DNA from: Leptonema sp964619535
GTDB lineage: Bacteria > Spirochaetota > Leptospiria > Leptospirales > Leptonemataceae
NCBI GenBank assembly: GCA_964619535.1
Contig: CAZUEX010000004.1
Span: 62,001 to 126,000 of the forward strand
Reading direction: 5' to 3'
Length of the DNA stretch: 64,000 nt
Below the pieces are notes generated by a model, which searched no databases, was not told where the DNA came from, and saw nothing but the letters and a program-made list of their open reading frames with translations. This document shows positions 1 through 8,571 of the stretch, piece by piece. Each line of letters opens with the position of its first letter. Within the stretch, counting starts at the first letter, position 1. A program made the translations under genes and the position numbers.

Positions 1-156
1 CCTCTGGCCCAGGCGACCGTGTCAAGGCACCTGAAAGAGCTGAAAGAGAATGGCCTGATTGAAGGTAGATCGTCCGGCAACTGTGTTCTGTACCGAATCA
101 ATCGCAAGAAGTGGGATCTCTGTCGCTCTCGCTTTGAGAGGTTTTTCGGTCGCTGA
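1..156 (+). CDS. ArsR-family transcriptional regulator, C-terminal part (cut by window edge)
   Basis: The frame is open from base 1 to a TGA at 154-156 and encodes about 51 residues. It contains the recognition-helix part of a winged helix-turn-helix (ATVSRHLKELKENGLIEGR) followed by the wing and a short basic tail. The pattern 'SRHLKEL..NGLI..R..G....Y' is typical of ArsR/SmtB repressors, which dissociate from DNA on binding metal or another effector. The N-terminal half, including any metal-binding cysteines of helix 3, lies outside the window, so the ligand cannot be judged. The EamA exporter 45 bp downstream could be its target; this is inference only. Confidence 0.75.
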   Translation, partial: PLAQATVSRHLKELKENGLIEGRSSGNCVLYRINRKKWDLCRSRFERFFGR

Positions 157-201
157 TTTCGTTTCGCTTTCCTTCCTGCCGCTTTCGTAAAATGCAGCCC
201 T

Positions 202-1053
202 ATGGGCCGATGGCGAGACGTTCTGCTCCTGTTGTGTACGGTGCTGCTCTGGGGCACTACGTTTCATACCGCTCGCTATGCCATGCAGAGCTTCTCGCCG
301 GTTTCCCTGGCCGCCAGTCGCTTCCTGATCGGTGCCGTTTTTCTGCTGCTGGTCAATGCACGGCGTTCTGACCTCGCCCTGCTTCGAAACAGGCGCTTTG
401 TAAAGCATGTCGTTTTTCTTGGTATCGTAGGCGTTGTGGGCTATAACCTCCTTATATATGAAGGGATTTCCAGGCTGAATCCGGCCAGGGCGGCCCTGAT
501 TGCTGCAGCCAATCCAGGCATCACGGCCCTGTTGCTTCGGGTCTGGAAAAAAGAGGCACTGCCCCTGTCCTCCCTGATAGGGATCTGTCTGGCCTTCACC
601 GGAGTGGCCCTGGTCGTTTTGAAGCCCGACATGGGATGGTCGGTGGGGGTGGGGGAGCTCTGTATCATGGGAGCGGCCACCGCCTGGTCCCTGTACAGCA
701 TTGCCGGACGTGACGTGATGCGCACCTACGAGCAGCGGGCGGTTACGCTTTATTCTGTTGTAGTGGGCTCCCTGCTGCTGCCGCTTTTTGTGGATGACTG
801 GCAGGAGCTGGACATTGCCACAGGGCCGCTTCTGGCCGTCGTCTATATGGCCATCTTTGCAACGGGCCTGGCCTACGTCTGGTGGGCACGGGCCGTCCAG
901 TCGCTCGGGCCTGCCTCTGCTGCCGTTTTCATGAACCTTGTACCGGTCACCGCCCTGGTAATCGAGGTGTTACTTGGTGGCAGCATCGAGCCGCGACAGC
1001 TTCTGGGTGGCCTTCTTGTTATGGTCGGAGTGTGGCTGACAAACCGTCGCTGA
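202..1053 (+). CDS. EamA/DMT-family membrane transporter
   Basis: The 283-residue protein has about ten hydrophobic segments and two EamA repeats. The first starts with 'LLLCTVLLWGTTFHTARYA', and the second half begins near residue 150. This is the usual size and layout of drug/metabolite-superfamily exporters of the inner membrane. The substrate cannot be told from sequence. No good Shine-Dalgarno sequence precedes the ATG at 202; an alternative start would have to lie inside the first membrane segment. It lies just after the ArsR-type gene and may be regulated by it. It ends 20 bp from the convergent hisS. A second, divergent EamA protein is encoded at 19346-20233. Confidence 0.85.
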   Translation: MGRWRDVLLLLCTVLLWGTTFHTARYAMQSFSPVSLAASRFLIGAVFLLLVNARRSDLALLRNRRFVKHVVFLGIVGVVGYNLLIYEGISRLNPARAALIAAANPGITALLLRVWKKEALPLSSLIGICLAFTGVALVVLKPDMGWSVGVGELCIMGAATAWSLYSIAGRDVMRTYEQRAVTLYSVVVGSLLLPLFVDDWQELDIATGPLLAVVYMAIFATGLAYVWWARAVQSLGPASAAVFMNLVPVTALVIEVLLGGSIEPRQLLGGLLVMVGVWLTNRR

Positions 1054-1073
1054 CGATTGCCTGAGCATCCCGC

Positions 1074-2402
1074 TCACCGGCCCTTTAGAATTTCGGCCAC
1101 CCTGTGTCGCGATTCGCTTCGCTGAGCCCCCGTTTCCAGATCCTTGATCGTTACGGTTGCATTCTGTATCTCGTCTTCTCCCAGAATCAGGACAAAGCGA
1201 AAGCCTTTCTTTTCGGCCATCTCGAACTGTTTGCCGAACTTCTTTGTGGCTGCAGTAACCGTTTCAATGCTTATACCGTTTGAACGAAGCTCCGAGGCAA
1301 GCTGCAGGCTTTCACCAAGCAGATCGTCGTTCATCAGCGTCAGAAAGGCGCGAGGAGGCGTCGATGCCGTGGATTTCAGACCGTGGCCTTCAAGGAAATG
1401 CTCGAGGGTTACATCCCCCATGCCAAAGCCGACGGCCGGGATGTCTTCTTTGCCGAACTGGCCCAGCAGGCGATCGTAACGACCTCCACCGAAGATGGCC
1501 CTTCGGTTTTCCGGATTGGTGTCATAGATCTCGAACACAAGCCCGGTGTAGTAGTCAAAGCCGCGCACGATGGCAGGATCAAAGATAACCGGAGCGTCGT
1601 AGCCGGCCTTGCGAAGCACGGCCCGTACGGCCATGATATGATCCAGGACGTCTGCCAGCTCCAACGCTCTGTCTGGTTTCAGCTGCAGGTCGGCAATGAT
1701 GTCGTCGGTGTTTCGGTGCAGCGAGGCATTATCGAGCGAAAGGAAGGAGCGAACGCGGGCTTCCAGAGCCGGATCCTCACACTCTTTTGCCAGCTCTGTT
1801 GCAAAGGCCTCTTCGCTGATCTTCTCTTTTTTGTCGATCAGGCGGCCGATGCGACGCAGCTTTTCTCTGTCATCGATGCCCAGCCACAGATCGAGCAGGC
1901 GCCTGTCGCTGATTCGCACCACAAACATGTCGTCGCCTGCTCCGTAGGCGCGCATCAGATCGATGGCAATCATGAGGATTTCGGCATCCGCTCCCGGTCC
2001 TGCTGCGCCGAGAAGGTCGACGTTAAGCTGGTAGAATTCACGAAGGCGTCCGCGACCGGGACGTTCATAGCGCATGAAGTTGGCAATGGAGAACCAGCGC
2101 AGAGGAAGAACAGAGCCTGCAGGTCGGTCGACGGCCATGCGTGCCAGCGTAGGCGTCATTTCAGGACGAATGGAAACCTCGCGATCGCCGCGGTCCCGGA
2201 ACGTATAGAGCTGTTCGTTAACGATTTCTTCTGAGGATTTTGCGCGGTACAGATCCGTCGATTCAAGGATGGGGGCCTGGTATTCGCCATACCCGTAACG
2301 TTCGCAGACGTCGCGTTGAACCTGGAACATCCAGTTGCGGAATTCCATCTCTGCAGGGTAAAAGTCTCGCGTTCCCGGATAGGATCGAAATTTTGCAGCC
2401 AT
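1074..2402 (-). CDS. hisS: Histidine--tRNA ligase
   Basis: This 442-residue class II aminoacyl-tRNA synthetase charges tRNA-His in the cytoplasm. Visible signatures are class II motif 2 (MRYERPGRGRLREFYQLN), the histidine-specific 'RGFDYYTGLVFEIY' segment and motif 3 with GGGRYDRL. A C-terminal anticodon-binding domain ends in a short basic tail. The length is normal for the family. The ATG at 2402 is preceded by GGGAGGG at good spacing. It follows the PilZ gene by 25 bp and is probably the last gene of the minus-strand run 6.7-1.1 kb. Confidence 0.97.
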   Translation of the reverse strand: MAAKFRSYPGTRDFYPAEMEFRNWMFQVQRDVCERYGYGEYQAPILESTDLYRAKSSEEIVNEQLYTFRDRGDREVSIRPEMTPTLARMAVDRPAGSVLPLRWFSIANFMRYERPGRGRLREFYQLNVDLLGAAGPGADAEILMIAIDLMRAYGAGDDMFVVRISDRRLLDLWLGIDDREKLRRIGRLIDKKEKISEEAFATELAKECEDPALEARVRSFLSLDNASLHRNTDDIIADLQLKPDRALELADVLDHIMAVRAVLRKAGYDAPVIFDPAIVRGFDYYTGLVFEIYDTNPENRRAIFGGGRYDRLLGQFGKEDIPAVGFGMGDVTLEHFLEGHGLKSTASTPPRAFLTLMNDDLLGESLQLASELRSNGISIETVTAATKKFGKQFEMAEKKGFRFVLILGEDEIQNATVTIKDLETGAQRSESRHRVAEILKGR

Positions 2403-2427
2403 GAGCCCTCCCGGAGCTCACGTTCCG

Positions 2428-3498
2428 TCAGCTCCGCAAAAGTTTCTGAATCAGAGAGCGGTAAACCTCTTTGGTGCTTTTGCCGTAATGAGAATGGCCC
2501 TGACCGGACAGGTCGATACCTACAAGCCATTCGTTATCCTTTTTTCCGATGTAACGGATATTGCCGTAGAACCGGATCGGCGCATGCATCTTGAAAAGCA
2601 GGTCGAAGGTCAACCAGTCTCTAAGAGGCAGGTTTTTCTGTAAGACCTCGCTGTCTATCTGAAGCGCTACTCCGCCTTCTGAAATGTTCACCACCCTCTG
2701 TCGTTCTTTTACAAGCGAGGCATTGGCATCGATGACCTTCTGCAAAAGCTCATCTGCCAGCTCTTCTGCACGGGCAGAGAGCCCCTCTTGCAGGCCGGCT
2801 GCTAAAGGGATGAGGATCCGGGCCAGCAGAACGCTTTTTCTGTCGTCAAGAACGTATACAGGCTGCAGGTAATAGGGGCGCCCCTGAATAGAGACCTGGG
2901 TTCCTGTTTCTGCAGCGTCTGGCAGTCCGGGGGGCTGGGCTCCATCACGGGCAAGAAAGACCTTCAGTCCTTTAAACTCGCCCTGATGCAGCTTCTCGAA
3001 TTCAGGGAAGATCACCTTCGTCGTGATCTGCAGTTTCGTATTGTTGGGAGCAATGCTGTTGGTGGAGATGCGGAAGTTGGTGGCCGTAACCTCTCCGTCT
3101 TCCAGTGCAAACCGTGGCGAGGCTCTTTGCACGGAACCCACGCGCGCCTGCAGGGGGATCAGGACGACATGGCCGGGACCGATCAGTTCTCCAAGCGAGA
3201 AGTCCAGCTCAAGCTGTCGATTCAGGGTAATAAAGAGCGTATTGTGTGTGCCAAGCTTCACCGAAGGATTGTAATAGAATTCCAGGCCATCCCCTCTGCG
3301 TTCCCCTGGAACGAACTCTGCTGCCGGGCTGGTGCCCTTTAGATAAAGTGGACGTCGTTGCAGCTTGTCCTCGATGAGGGTAAGGATAGCGTCGCGATCC
3401 TTCATGACCTGCCAGTTCCGTGGCGTTTCTTTCAAAAGCCTGTAATCGTAACTGCTGAATCCGCCGGCCGTTTCCTGGTTTGCCTCTTCGTTTGTCAT
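2428..3498 (-). CDS. PilZ-domain protein (DUF1577-like)
   Basis: The 356-residue protein has no signal peptide. Its C-terminal third carries a PilZ-like beta-barrel: 'RQRVVNISEGGVALQ' is followed by 'YGNIRYIGKKDNEWLVGIDL'. PilZ domains bind cyclic di-GMP through an RxxxR plus (D/N)xSxxG pattern; here 'KERQRVVNISEGG' fits it. The long N-terminal region resembles the spirochaete-type DUF1577/YcgR-like proteins, but I recall this only by general form and did not search. It probably controls motility or envelope behaviour in response to c-di-GMP. It is transcribed with the OmpA-type gene upstream and hisS downstream. A 7-bp-stem hairpin lies just before its start. Confidence 0.75.
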   Translation of the reverse strand: MTNEEANQETAGGFSSYDYRLLKETPRNWQVMKDRDAILTLIEDKLQRRPLYLKGTSPAAEFVPGERRGDGLEFYYNPSVKLGTHNTLFITLNRQLELDFSLGELIGPGHVVLIPLQARVGSVQRASPRFALEDGEVTATNFRISTNSIAPNNTKLQITTKVIFPEFEKLHQGEFKGLKVFLARDGAQPPGLPDAAETGTQVSIQGRPYYLQPVYVLDDRKSVLLARILIPLAAGLQEGLSARAEELADELLQKVIDANASLVKERQRVVNISEGGVALQIDSEVLQKNLPLRDWLTFDLLFKMHAPIRFYGNIRYIGKKDNEWLVGIDLSGQGHSHYGKSTKEVYRSLIQKLLRS

Positions 3499-3514
3499 GG
3501 TGACATTATCCTTC

Positions 3515-3537
3515 AGGCTGCCACAGAATTGCAGCCT
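3515..3537 (-). promoter_or_regulatory. Hairpin in the leader of the PilZ gene
   Basis: AGGCTGC and GCAGCCT form a perfect 7-bp stem around a 9-base loop between the stop of the OmpA-type gene and the start of the PilZ gene. No T-run follows in the direction of transcription (minus strand), so it is not a classical terminator. It could be an mRNA processing or stability element. Confidence 0.4.
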
Positions 3538-3571
3538 GTCTGTATCTTTTACGACGGCAGTTTGTCAAAAA

Positions 3572-5596
3572 TCAGTCGATTTTTTTGAATTCAACCCTGC
3601 GGTTGATGGCTCCTTTGACTGCATCTTTTACGGGGACGAGGGGACGGTCATAGCTGTATCCACGGACCACAAGTCGGTCTTCAGCAATACCAAGGCGGAT
3701 GAGCTCCCGCTGTACGGCCCGGGCCCGGTCCAGCGACAGCTTCAGATTGTAGGCATGGGATCGGGTTTCCGGTCCACGGTAGGTGAGGTCGGTATGTCCC
3801 TGGATCTCGATGCGAAGGTCGGGATGTTTCTGCATGATACGGGCAATGGAGCGCAGCTTTGGCCGTTCGGATGGCCGGATCCTTGCGCTGTTCAGGGCAA
3901 AATAGATGCGTGTGTTGCCAATGCATCGGGGATCGTCGATGGCACAGGGATCAACATCCTTTCCAGCCTTCAGTCGAATGACGATCTCTTTCAGCTCTTT
4001 GCTTTCGGTAAAATGCTGTTCTGTGGAGATATAGCCAGGCGAGGAGGCCTTCAGAGTAAAGCGCTCTCCGTTTCGTACCGGGACGGAGAAGCGTCCTTCG
4101 GCATTGATGTCAAGGGCCCTCGTTTTTCCATCCGATGCAAGCTTGGTAACCCTGGAGCCTGGAAGGGGCAGCCCTGTTGCATCGTCCACAACGATGCCGG
4201 TTAGTTGCCTTTCATAGGTTGTATCCCGGGCAATCGGTTCAAGATAGAAGATACGCTCATCCTTCTGATCGGGCAGGGATACCCCTCTGTAATCAAGGAT
4301 GGTTTGATAGGGCTGGTAGCCCGGTGCGCTGATGCGCAGGCGGTAGCTACGGCCCGTGTACAGGCTGGCCTGGAAGTTGTTCTCGATCGTTTCGCCGTTG
4401 TTCTTCACCCTGCGCTTCGACGTAATGACCTCGGTCATCACCTCATAGTCGATGTGGATGGTAGCATCCATACCAAGGGGAAGCCTTGAAGAGGCGTCCA
4501 GGATCCTGCCCGTCAGCGTTAGCTTAACGGATTCAATGAGCTCGGATGGTACGGCCACCCTGTATATATCGAAACGGCCTTTTGCATCGGCATGCCTTCG
4601 GTTCGAGGCAAAGTATCCCCACAGTCCATCATCGGTTAACTTAAAGGCTTCATCGTCGCGATCGGAATTAAAAGGACGGCCTGCGTTTAAGGGCATCTCG
4701 AATTCCAGGCCATTCCAGTGAGAGATGTAGATGTCGAAGCCGCCCAGTCCGCCTTTTCGGTTCGACGAAAAGACAAGCTTCTGTCCGTTGGCCGTCAGGA
4801 AGGGCGTGATCTCATCTTCCGGGCTGTTTACAAGAGGGCCCAGGTTGATCGGTGTGGCCCACAGTCCGGTGCGCATATTTCGTTCTGTGTAGTAAATGTC
4901 ATCGCCGCCGTAGCCGCCGGGCCGGTTGGAAACAAAGAACATACGCCTGCCGTCAGGCGTAACATAGGGCATGCGGTCGTCGTATTCGCTGTTGATTTCG
5001 TTGATGTGAACCAGGGGACTCCAGCGGTTATTCCTGTAACGGGCATAGTAGATGTTCAGGCCTGCATATCCCGGGCGTTTTTTATCGGCCCTTGATGTCA
5101 GATAGATCTCAACGGGCCGGTCGTTATGCATCACGATCGATGCATGGCCTTCGAAGCCGTCACTGTTTACAGAGAACTGGCCCGGCGGGTTCTCATCCGG
5201 ATTCTGCACCTGCATGGTGTCGGAAGGAGTACCGCTTAAAGGAAAGGCCAGTGGCAGGGGCACAGACCATCTTGGTTTTGCCTGGCGGTTGTTGTAATTC
5301 GCATTGTGGCTGTACCACAGGTCATGCCCTTCCGTAGAGCCCGGTCTTGCGGACTGGAATATCAAGAACCGTTCGCGCAGAAGGGGAAGGGGAGCATAAT
5401 CGTCCCAGGGATGGTTGATGACCGTTTGGTTCTCGGGCACAGCATCGGAAAGTGCGGTTGGCCCGGCTTCCTCTGGCCGGGGGGCTGACATTGACGATTG
5501 TGCCGTGCTGTCCTGTTCAGGGGTTAGAGGGGCTGAGCGGGACGTTACCGGCAATAGCATCATCCATATAACGACGACGCTCGTCAAAAAGGGCAT
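3572..5596 (-). CDS. OmpA-family outer-membrane protein with PD40 beta-propeller repeats
   Basis: About 674 residues from the ATG at 5596. The chosen N-terminus is a hydrophobic signal peptide ending near 'SRSA'. A TTG at 5623 would add an arginine-rich n-region and is a fair alternative. Next come WD40-like PD40 repeats (for example FFVSNRPGGYGGDDIYY and VFSSNRKGGLGGFDIYI), then carboxypeptidase-regulatory-like beta domains. The last 115 residues are an OmpA domain, with 'EIQGHTD' and 'LSLDRARAVQRELI', that binds peptidoglycan. This layout is common in envelope proteins that tether the outer membrane to the cell wall. The gene overlaps the end of the splB-like gene by up to 80 bp on the same strand, so the two are probably co-transcribed. 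Confidence 0.88.
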   Translation of the reverse strand: MPFLTSVVVIWMMLLPVTSRSAPLTPEQDSTAQSSMSAPRPEEAGPTALSDAVPENQTVINHPWDDYAPLPLLRERFLIFQSARPGSTEGHDLWYSHNANYNNRQAKPRWSVPLPLAFPLSGTPSDTMQVQNPDENPPGQFSVNSDGFEGHASIVMHNDRPVEIYLTSRADKKRPGYAGLNIYYARYRNNRWSPLVHINEINSEYDDRMPYVTPDGRRMFFVSNRPGGYGGDDIYYTERNMRTGLWATPINLGPLVNSPEDEITPFLTANGQKLVFSSNRKGGLGGFDIYISHWNGLEFEMPLNAGRPFNSDRDDEAFKLTDDGLWGYFASNRRHADAKGRFDIYRVAVPSELIESVKLTLTGRILDASSRLPLGMDATIHIDYEVMTEVITSKRRVKNNGETIENNFQASLYTGRSYRLRISAPGYQPYQTILDYRGVSLPDQKDERIFYLEPIARDTTYERQLTGIVVDDATGLPLPGSRVTKLASDGKTRALDINAEGRFSVPVRNGERFTLKASSPGYISTEQHFTESKELKEIVIRLKAGKDVDPCAIDDPRCIGNTRIYFALNSARIRPSERPKLRSIARIMQKHPDLRIEIQGHTDLTYRGPETRSHAYNLKLSLDRARAVQRELIRLGIAEDRLVVRGYSYDRPLVPVKDAVKGAINRRVEFKKID

Positions 5597-6740
5597 CGAG
5601 ATTCTTCGCCGATCCTGGAACAAAGCCGAACACGCCTTCCCACATACGCTGCGTTTCCATGCAGAGGTAAAGGAAGAGGCGAGGGTCCCGGTCCTGGATC
5701 TTTTGGCGGATCGATGCATACATGGATTCCCGTATCGTTTTAAAGTAACGGTACTTCCCATCTGATCCTTGAACCATTTCCTCGCGCGTTAAAGCATCGG
5801 CGGCAAATCGTGCCTGCATGATCTCTTTCTGTCCCGGCGAGTAGCGGAAGGATCCGACAGAGATCCACGAAATGCGATCAGGATGGATGCGGTCAAAGAG
5901 TTCTTCAAGCAGACGATGATAATTTTGCTCCCAGCCTTCATGGTAGATCAGCGGATCCAGGTGAAAGGCAAGCCGGTAGCCCGCTCCCTGGACCTTCTCT
6001 GCTGCTGCAAGTCGTTCCTGTAAAGAGGCCGTGCCTGGCTCCACCGCATCGATGATGTCCTGGGGATTCAGCGACCAGGAGACGACGGTATGCTCCCGAT
6101 GATCGAGGTGCAGCAGTTCGTGTACGTTCGATGATTTCGTTTTCAGTTCAAGCGTGGCATTGGGGATGTTTGCAAAGCGTTCGACCAGGATGGTAGAAAG
6201 CCCCGTAATCGGTTCCAGGGCAAGCGAATCCGTGTATTCGCCTGTGCCCACTCGAAAGTGGAACTTCTTGCCGAGGATCTTGCGATCGAGCTCTGCAAAC
6301 ATGTCTTCGAGGTTGCCGAAAAGCGTCATCAACGGATGGTTCAAAAAGTTCTGCAAATAGCAGTAATGGCAGTCGTAAAGGCAGCCCACTCCGAAGTTGA
6401 TGACAAAGTACTGGCAGCAGACCATGCCGTCGGAGCCAGGGCACGATGAAAGGAAGCGACCCGGATACCGGTACACAAGAAGCGTGTCTTTCTCAAAAAG
6501 ATTGCCGTTCTTCTGGTAATGATCGAGCAGGGAGCGCGGATCATCGACCTCTTCGATTTCAACGGGGCTGTCCTGCAGCCTGTTTCGAATCGAGCGGGCC
6601 AGCGCTCCGTCGGCTACGGCCCGGTCGATATAGATCTTCCGGATCAGTTCAGGGCTTCGCATTGGAACCAAAAAAATAGAGTCTTCCGGGAAGGCGACCA
6701 AAGAGCCACCAAAACGAGGGCCATTTCCGGATCGTGGCAT
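5517..6740 (-). CDS. splB: Spore photoproduct lyase-like radical SAM protein
   Basis: This roughly 407-residue protein has the CxxxCxxC cluster motif (CLYDCHYC, Cys120/124/127 from this start) that binds the 4Fe-4S cluster used to cleave S-adenosylmethionine. The sequence around it (FVINFGVGCLYDCHYCYLQ) and the later 'WSLNPQDII' and 'LAFHLDPLIYHEGWE' match the spore photoproduct lyase family. That family reverses 5-thyminyl-dihydrothymine in spore DNA. Homologues occur in non-sporulating bacteria, where the substrate is less clear. The start is uncertain: ATG codons at 6767, 6740 and 6662 are all in frame and none has a good ribosome site. The first overlaps the divergent lipoprotein start; 6662 would give the most family-like N-terminus. 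Confidence 0.82.
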   Translation of the reverse strand: MPRSGNGPRFGGSLVAFPEDSIFLVPMRSPELIRKIYIDRAVADGALARSIRNRLQDSPVEIEEVDDPRSLLDHYQKNGNLFEKDTLLVYRYPGRFLSSCPGSDGMVCCQYFVINFGVGCLYDCHYCYLQNFLNHPLMTLFGNLEDMFAELDRKILGKKFHFRVGTGEYTDSLALEPITGLSTILVERFANIPNATLELKTKSSNVHELLHLDHREHTVVSWSLNPQDIIDAVEPGTASLQERLAAAEKVQGAGYRLAFHLDPLIYHEGWEQNYHRLLEELFDRIHPDRISWISVGSFRYSPGQKEIMQARFAADALTREEMVQGSDGKYRYFKTIRESMYASIRQKIQDRDPRLFLYLCMETQRMWEGVFGFVPGSAKNLDALFDERRRYMDDAIAGNVPLSPSNP

Positions 6741-6765
6741 AAAAATTGCTTGTAATACGACGGAC

Positions 6766-7188
6766 ATGGTGCAGTGGTTCTGTATGCAATTACTTCGGAT
6801 TACAGGCGTTCTGGCACTGTCCTTGATGCTGCTGCACTGTGGTAAAGAACCGGCGCCGGCCGGGCAGGCTACGGGCCAGGTAACGCTTCGTATCGGCGAA
6901 AAGAGCCTGGAGACGACGGTAACGGAAGGGCAGACGCTGCTTTCCGTTATGCAGGCCCTGAAGTCTGAGGGCAGGCTTCAGGTTGAATTCAAAGGCTCAG
7001 GCGAGATGAGTATGCTTGCCTCGTTGGAGGGCCAGAAGAATGAAGGAATGGGCGACACAAAGCGGAACTGGCTCTTTGCACGCAACGGAAAGCTCTCCGC
7101 CCAGGGGATCGGACAGCTACAGCTGATGCCGGGCGATGAGATTACGTGGTGTTTTATTCGCCGGGAAGATCGGCAGAACTGTCGGTAG
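6766..7188 (+). CDS. Lipoprotein with a DUF4430/transcobalamin-C-terminal-like domain
   Basis: The 140-residue protein has an N-terminal signal with lipobox LMLLHC (Cys25), so it should be lipidated and anchored in the membrane. The rest, about 100 residues, has a ubiquitin-like pattern: 'EGQTLLSVMQALKS', then 'NWLFARNGKLSAQGIGQLQLMPGDEITW'. This matches the general form of DUF4430 domains ('...NGk...g...l..GDeI.w'), which occur in transcobalamin-like and other ligand-binding proteins. It is divergent from the splB-like gene and lies about 100 bp ahead of a DUF6580-like membrane protein. A role in small-molecule uptake with that neighbour is possible but not shown. Confidence 0.65.
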   Translation: MVQWFCMQLLRITGVLALSLMLLHCGKEPAPAGQATGQVTLRIGEKSLETTVTEGQTLLSVMQALKSEGRLQVEFKGSGEMSMLASLEGQKNEGMGDTKRNWLFARNGKLSAQGIGQLQLMPGDEITWCFIRREDRQNCR

Positions 7189-7284
7189 GCTCGCCTCTGG
7201 CCGGCCATGTCCGTGCTGGCAAAAATCGCTTTGCCTTCTGGGGCTGCATGAAAAGATTGTATCGTTACCGGAATCGGGGGATCT

Positions 7285-7839
7285 ATGAACTTTATTCGTA
7301 TTACATCAGAAGACGCAGGTCGTATCCTGCTTTTTGTTATCCTTGCTGGCTTTGCCGTCATGGCACGCCTTGTTGAGCATGCGCCAAACGTGGCTCCTGT
7401 AGCAGCGCTTGCCATTGTTGGCGGCTACATGTTTCGCTCGCGTCTGGCCGGCCTTCTCCTCGTTCTTGCGGCCATGGTTGTCAGTGACCTGATCATCGGC
7501 TTTGAAAGTGTGATGGTTCGCGTCGCTGTCTATTCGGCCCTGTTTGTGCCGGTTTTCCTTGGCTATGCCCTGAAAGGCAAAAGAGGTGCTCGTTTTGGCT
7601 TCGGTCTGGTTGGTTCTTCTCTTCTTTCCTCGGTCATCTTTTATCTGGTGACAAACCTGGCCGTCTGGGGCTTCAGCGGTATGTACGAGCATACGATGCA
7701 GGGTCTCGTTCTCTGCTACACCTACGCTCTGCCCTTCTTCCGTAATACCGCAATCGGTGACCTGCTTTACACCGGAGCCTTTGCTGCCATCTATGTTGCT
7801 GCACGCCAGGTTGCCTGGCGGCCGGCAACGGCCAGCTGA
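7285..7839 (+). CDS. DUF6580-like integral membrane protein, putative transporter
   Basis: The 184-residue protein has five or six hydrophobic segments and no soluble domain. The pattern 'ARLVEHAPNVAPVAALAIVGGYMF' near the start and 'NTAIGDLLYTGAFAAIY' near the end match the DUF6580 family, whose compact architecture resembles ECF-transporter substrate-binding subunits. The ATG at 7285 is preceded by GGGGGAT. It lies between a DUF4430-type lipoprotein and an amidase. The pairing with a ligand-binding-like lipoprotein suggests uptake of a cofactor. No ATP-binding subunit is encoded nearby, and I see no cobalamin riboswitch in the 96-bp gap upstream. Confidence 0.7.
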   Translation: MNFIRITSEDAGRILLFVILAGFAVMARLVEHAPNVAPVAALAIVGGYMFRSRLAGLLLVLAAMVVSDLIIGFESVMVRVAVYSALFVPVFLGYALKGKRGARFGFGLVGSSLLSSVIFYLVTNLAVWGFSGMYEHTMQGLVLCYTYALPFFRNTAIGDLLYTGAFAAIYVAARQVAWRPATAS

Positions 7840-7845
7840 TGCAAG

Positions 7846-8379
7846 GTGCGTCGCCGATTTAGAATTCGTCACCTGCTCCTGCTCCTTCTTGTAGCAGGAG
7901 CTTTTGCTTTGGTTGCCAGGCATGCCTGGCGGGAGTGGCGATGGCGATACATCGTTGTTCACCATACTGCCTCTGATGCAGGGAACCTCGAATATTACAG
8001 GCGGATGCATCAGGAAGAGCGGGGCTGGCCTGACATAGCCTACCACTTCGTCGTAAACAACGGCGCATCGAATACGGTACCCGGTCAGATCGAAGAAAGC
8101 AACCTCTGGAAGAACCGAAGCCCTGGCTACTCCACCAGGAACACATACATCAACACCGTGGGCATTGCCGTTGTTATGGTGGGGAATCTTGAGCGGCATC
8201 CACCGGCGGCCCTGCAGTATCAGTCGCTCGTCAGTCTGCTTGTAACCCTTGCGCGGGAGTATTACATCCCCCCCGAGCGCATTATCGGGCATCGCGAGCT
8301 ACAGCATACGAAATGTCCCGGCAAACATCTTGATATGAACAGGCTGCGTGCCGACGTTCGCCGCGAACTGGAGCGCTGA
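7846..8379 (+). CDS. Membrane-anchored N-acetylmuramoyl-L-alanine amidase/PGRP-like protein
   Basis: The 177-residue protein begins with an arginine-rich signal anchor (residues 8-22) and then an Amidase_2/PGRP domain. Zinc-ligand histidines are visible in 'IVVHHTAS' and 'RELQHTKCPG'; 'DIAYHFVV' and 'IIGHRE' are the usual accompanying motifs. Such enzymes cut the bond between muramic acid and the stem peptide of peptidoglycan. With one N-terminal anchor it should face the periplasm. It starts at GTG 7846, six bases after the stop of the membrane protein, with only a weak ribosome site (CAAGG), so translation is probably coupled. Confidence 0.85.
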   Translation: MRRRFRIRHLLLLLLVAGAFALVARHAWREWRWRYIVVHHTASDAGNLEYYRRMHQEERGWPDIAYHFVVNNGASNTVPGQIEESNLWKNRSPGYSTRNTYINTVGIAVVMVGNLERHPPAALQYQSLVSLLVTLAREYYIPPERIIGHRELQHTKCPGKHLDMNRLRADVRRELER

Positions 8380-8469
8380 CAGGAAGATCCTCTTCGGCTG
8401 CAGAGATTTTTCTCGTTGCCGGCAAAGGGATACCTGAAAAACTGACAGTCTATCCGTATTGTAACCCCT

Positions 8470-8571
8470 ATGACGGACCGTCGTTTTCCCCTGGATTCAG
8501 AATACTGGTTCCATCCGGAAACCGCAGCAGGCAACAGCCTGCATCTTAACTGGATGGAGACCAGCATTTGA
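8470..8571 (+). CDS. Possible 33-residue leader ORF ahead of the DEAD-box helicase
   Basis: An ATG at 8470 opens a 33-codon frame (MTDRRFPLDSEYWFHPE...) whose TGA overlaps the TTG start of the helicase gene (TTGA). The overlap would allow translational coupling. No clear ribosome site precedes the ATG and I recognise no family, so it may be chance. Confidence 0.2.
   Translation: MTDRRFPLDSEYWFHPETAAGNSLHLNWMETSI

Noticed and set aside
1383..2234. 283-codon plus-strand open frame opposite hisS
   Set aside because: It is antisense to hisS, and its predicted protein shows no domain.
7189..7284. Cobalamin riboswitch before the DUF6580-like gene
   Set aside because: The gap is only 96 bp and shows no B12-box-like core or long helical leader.
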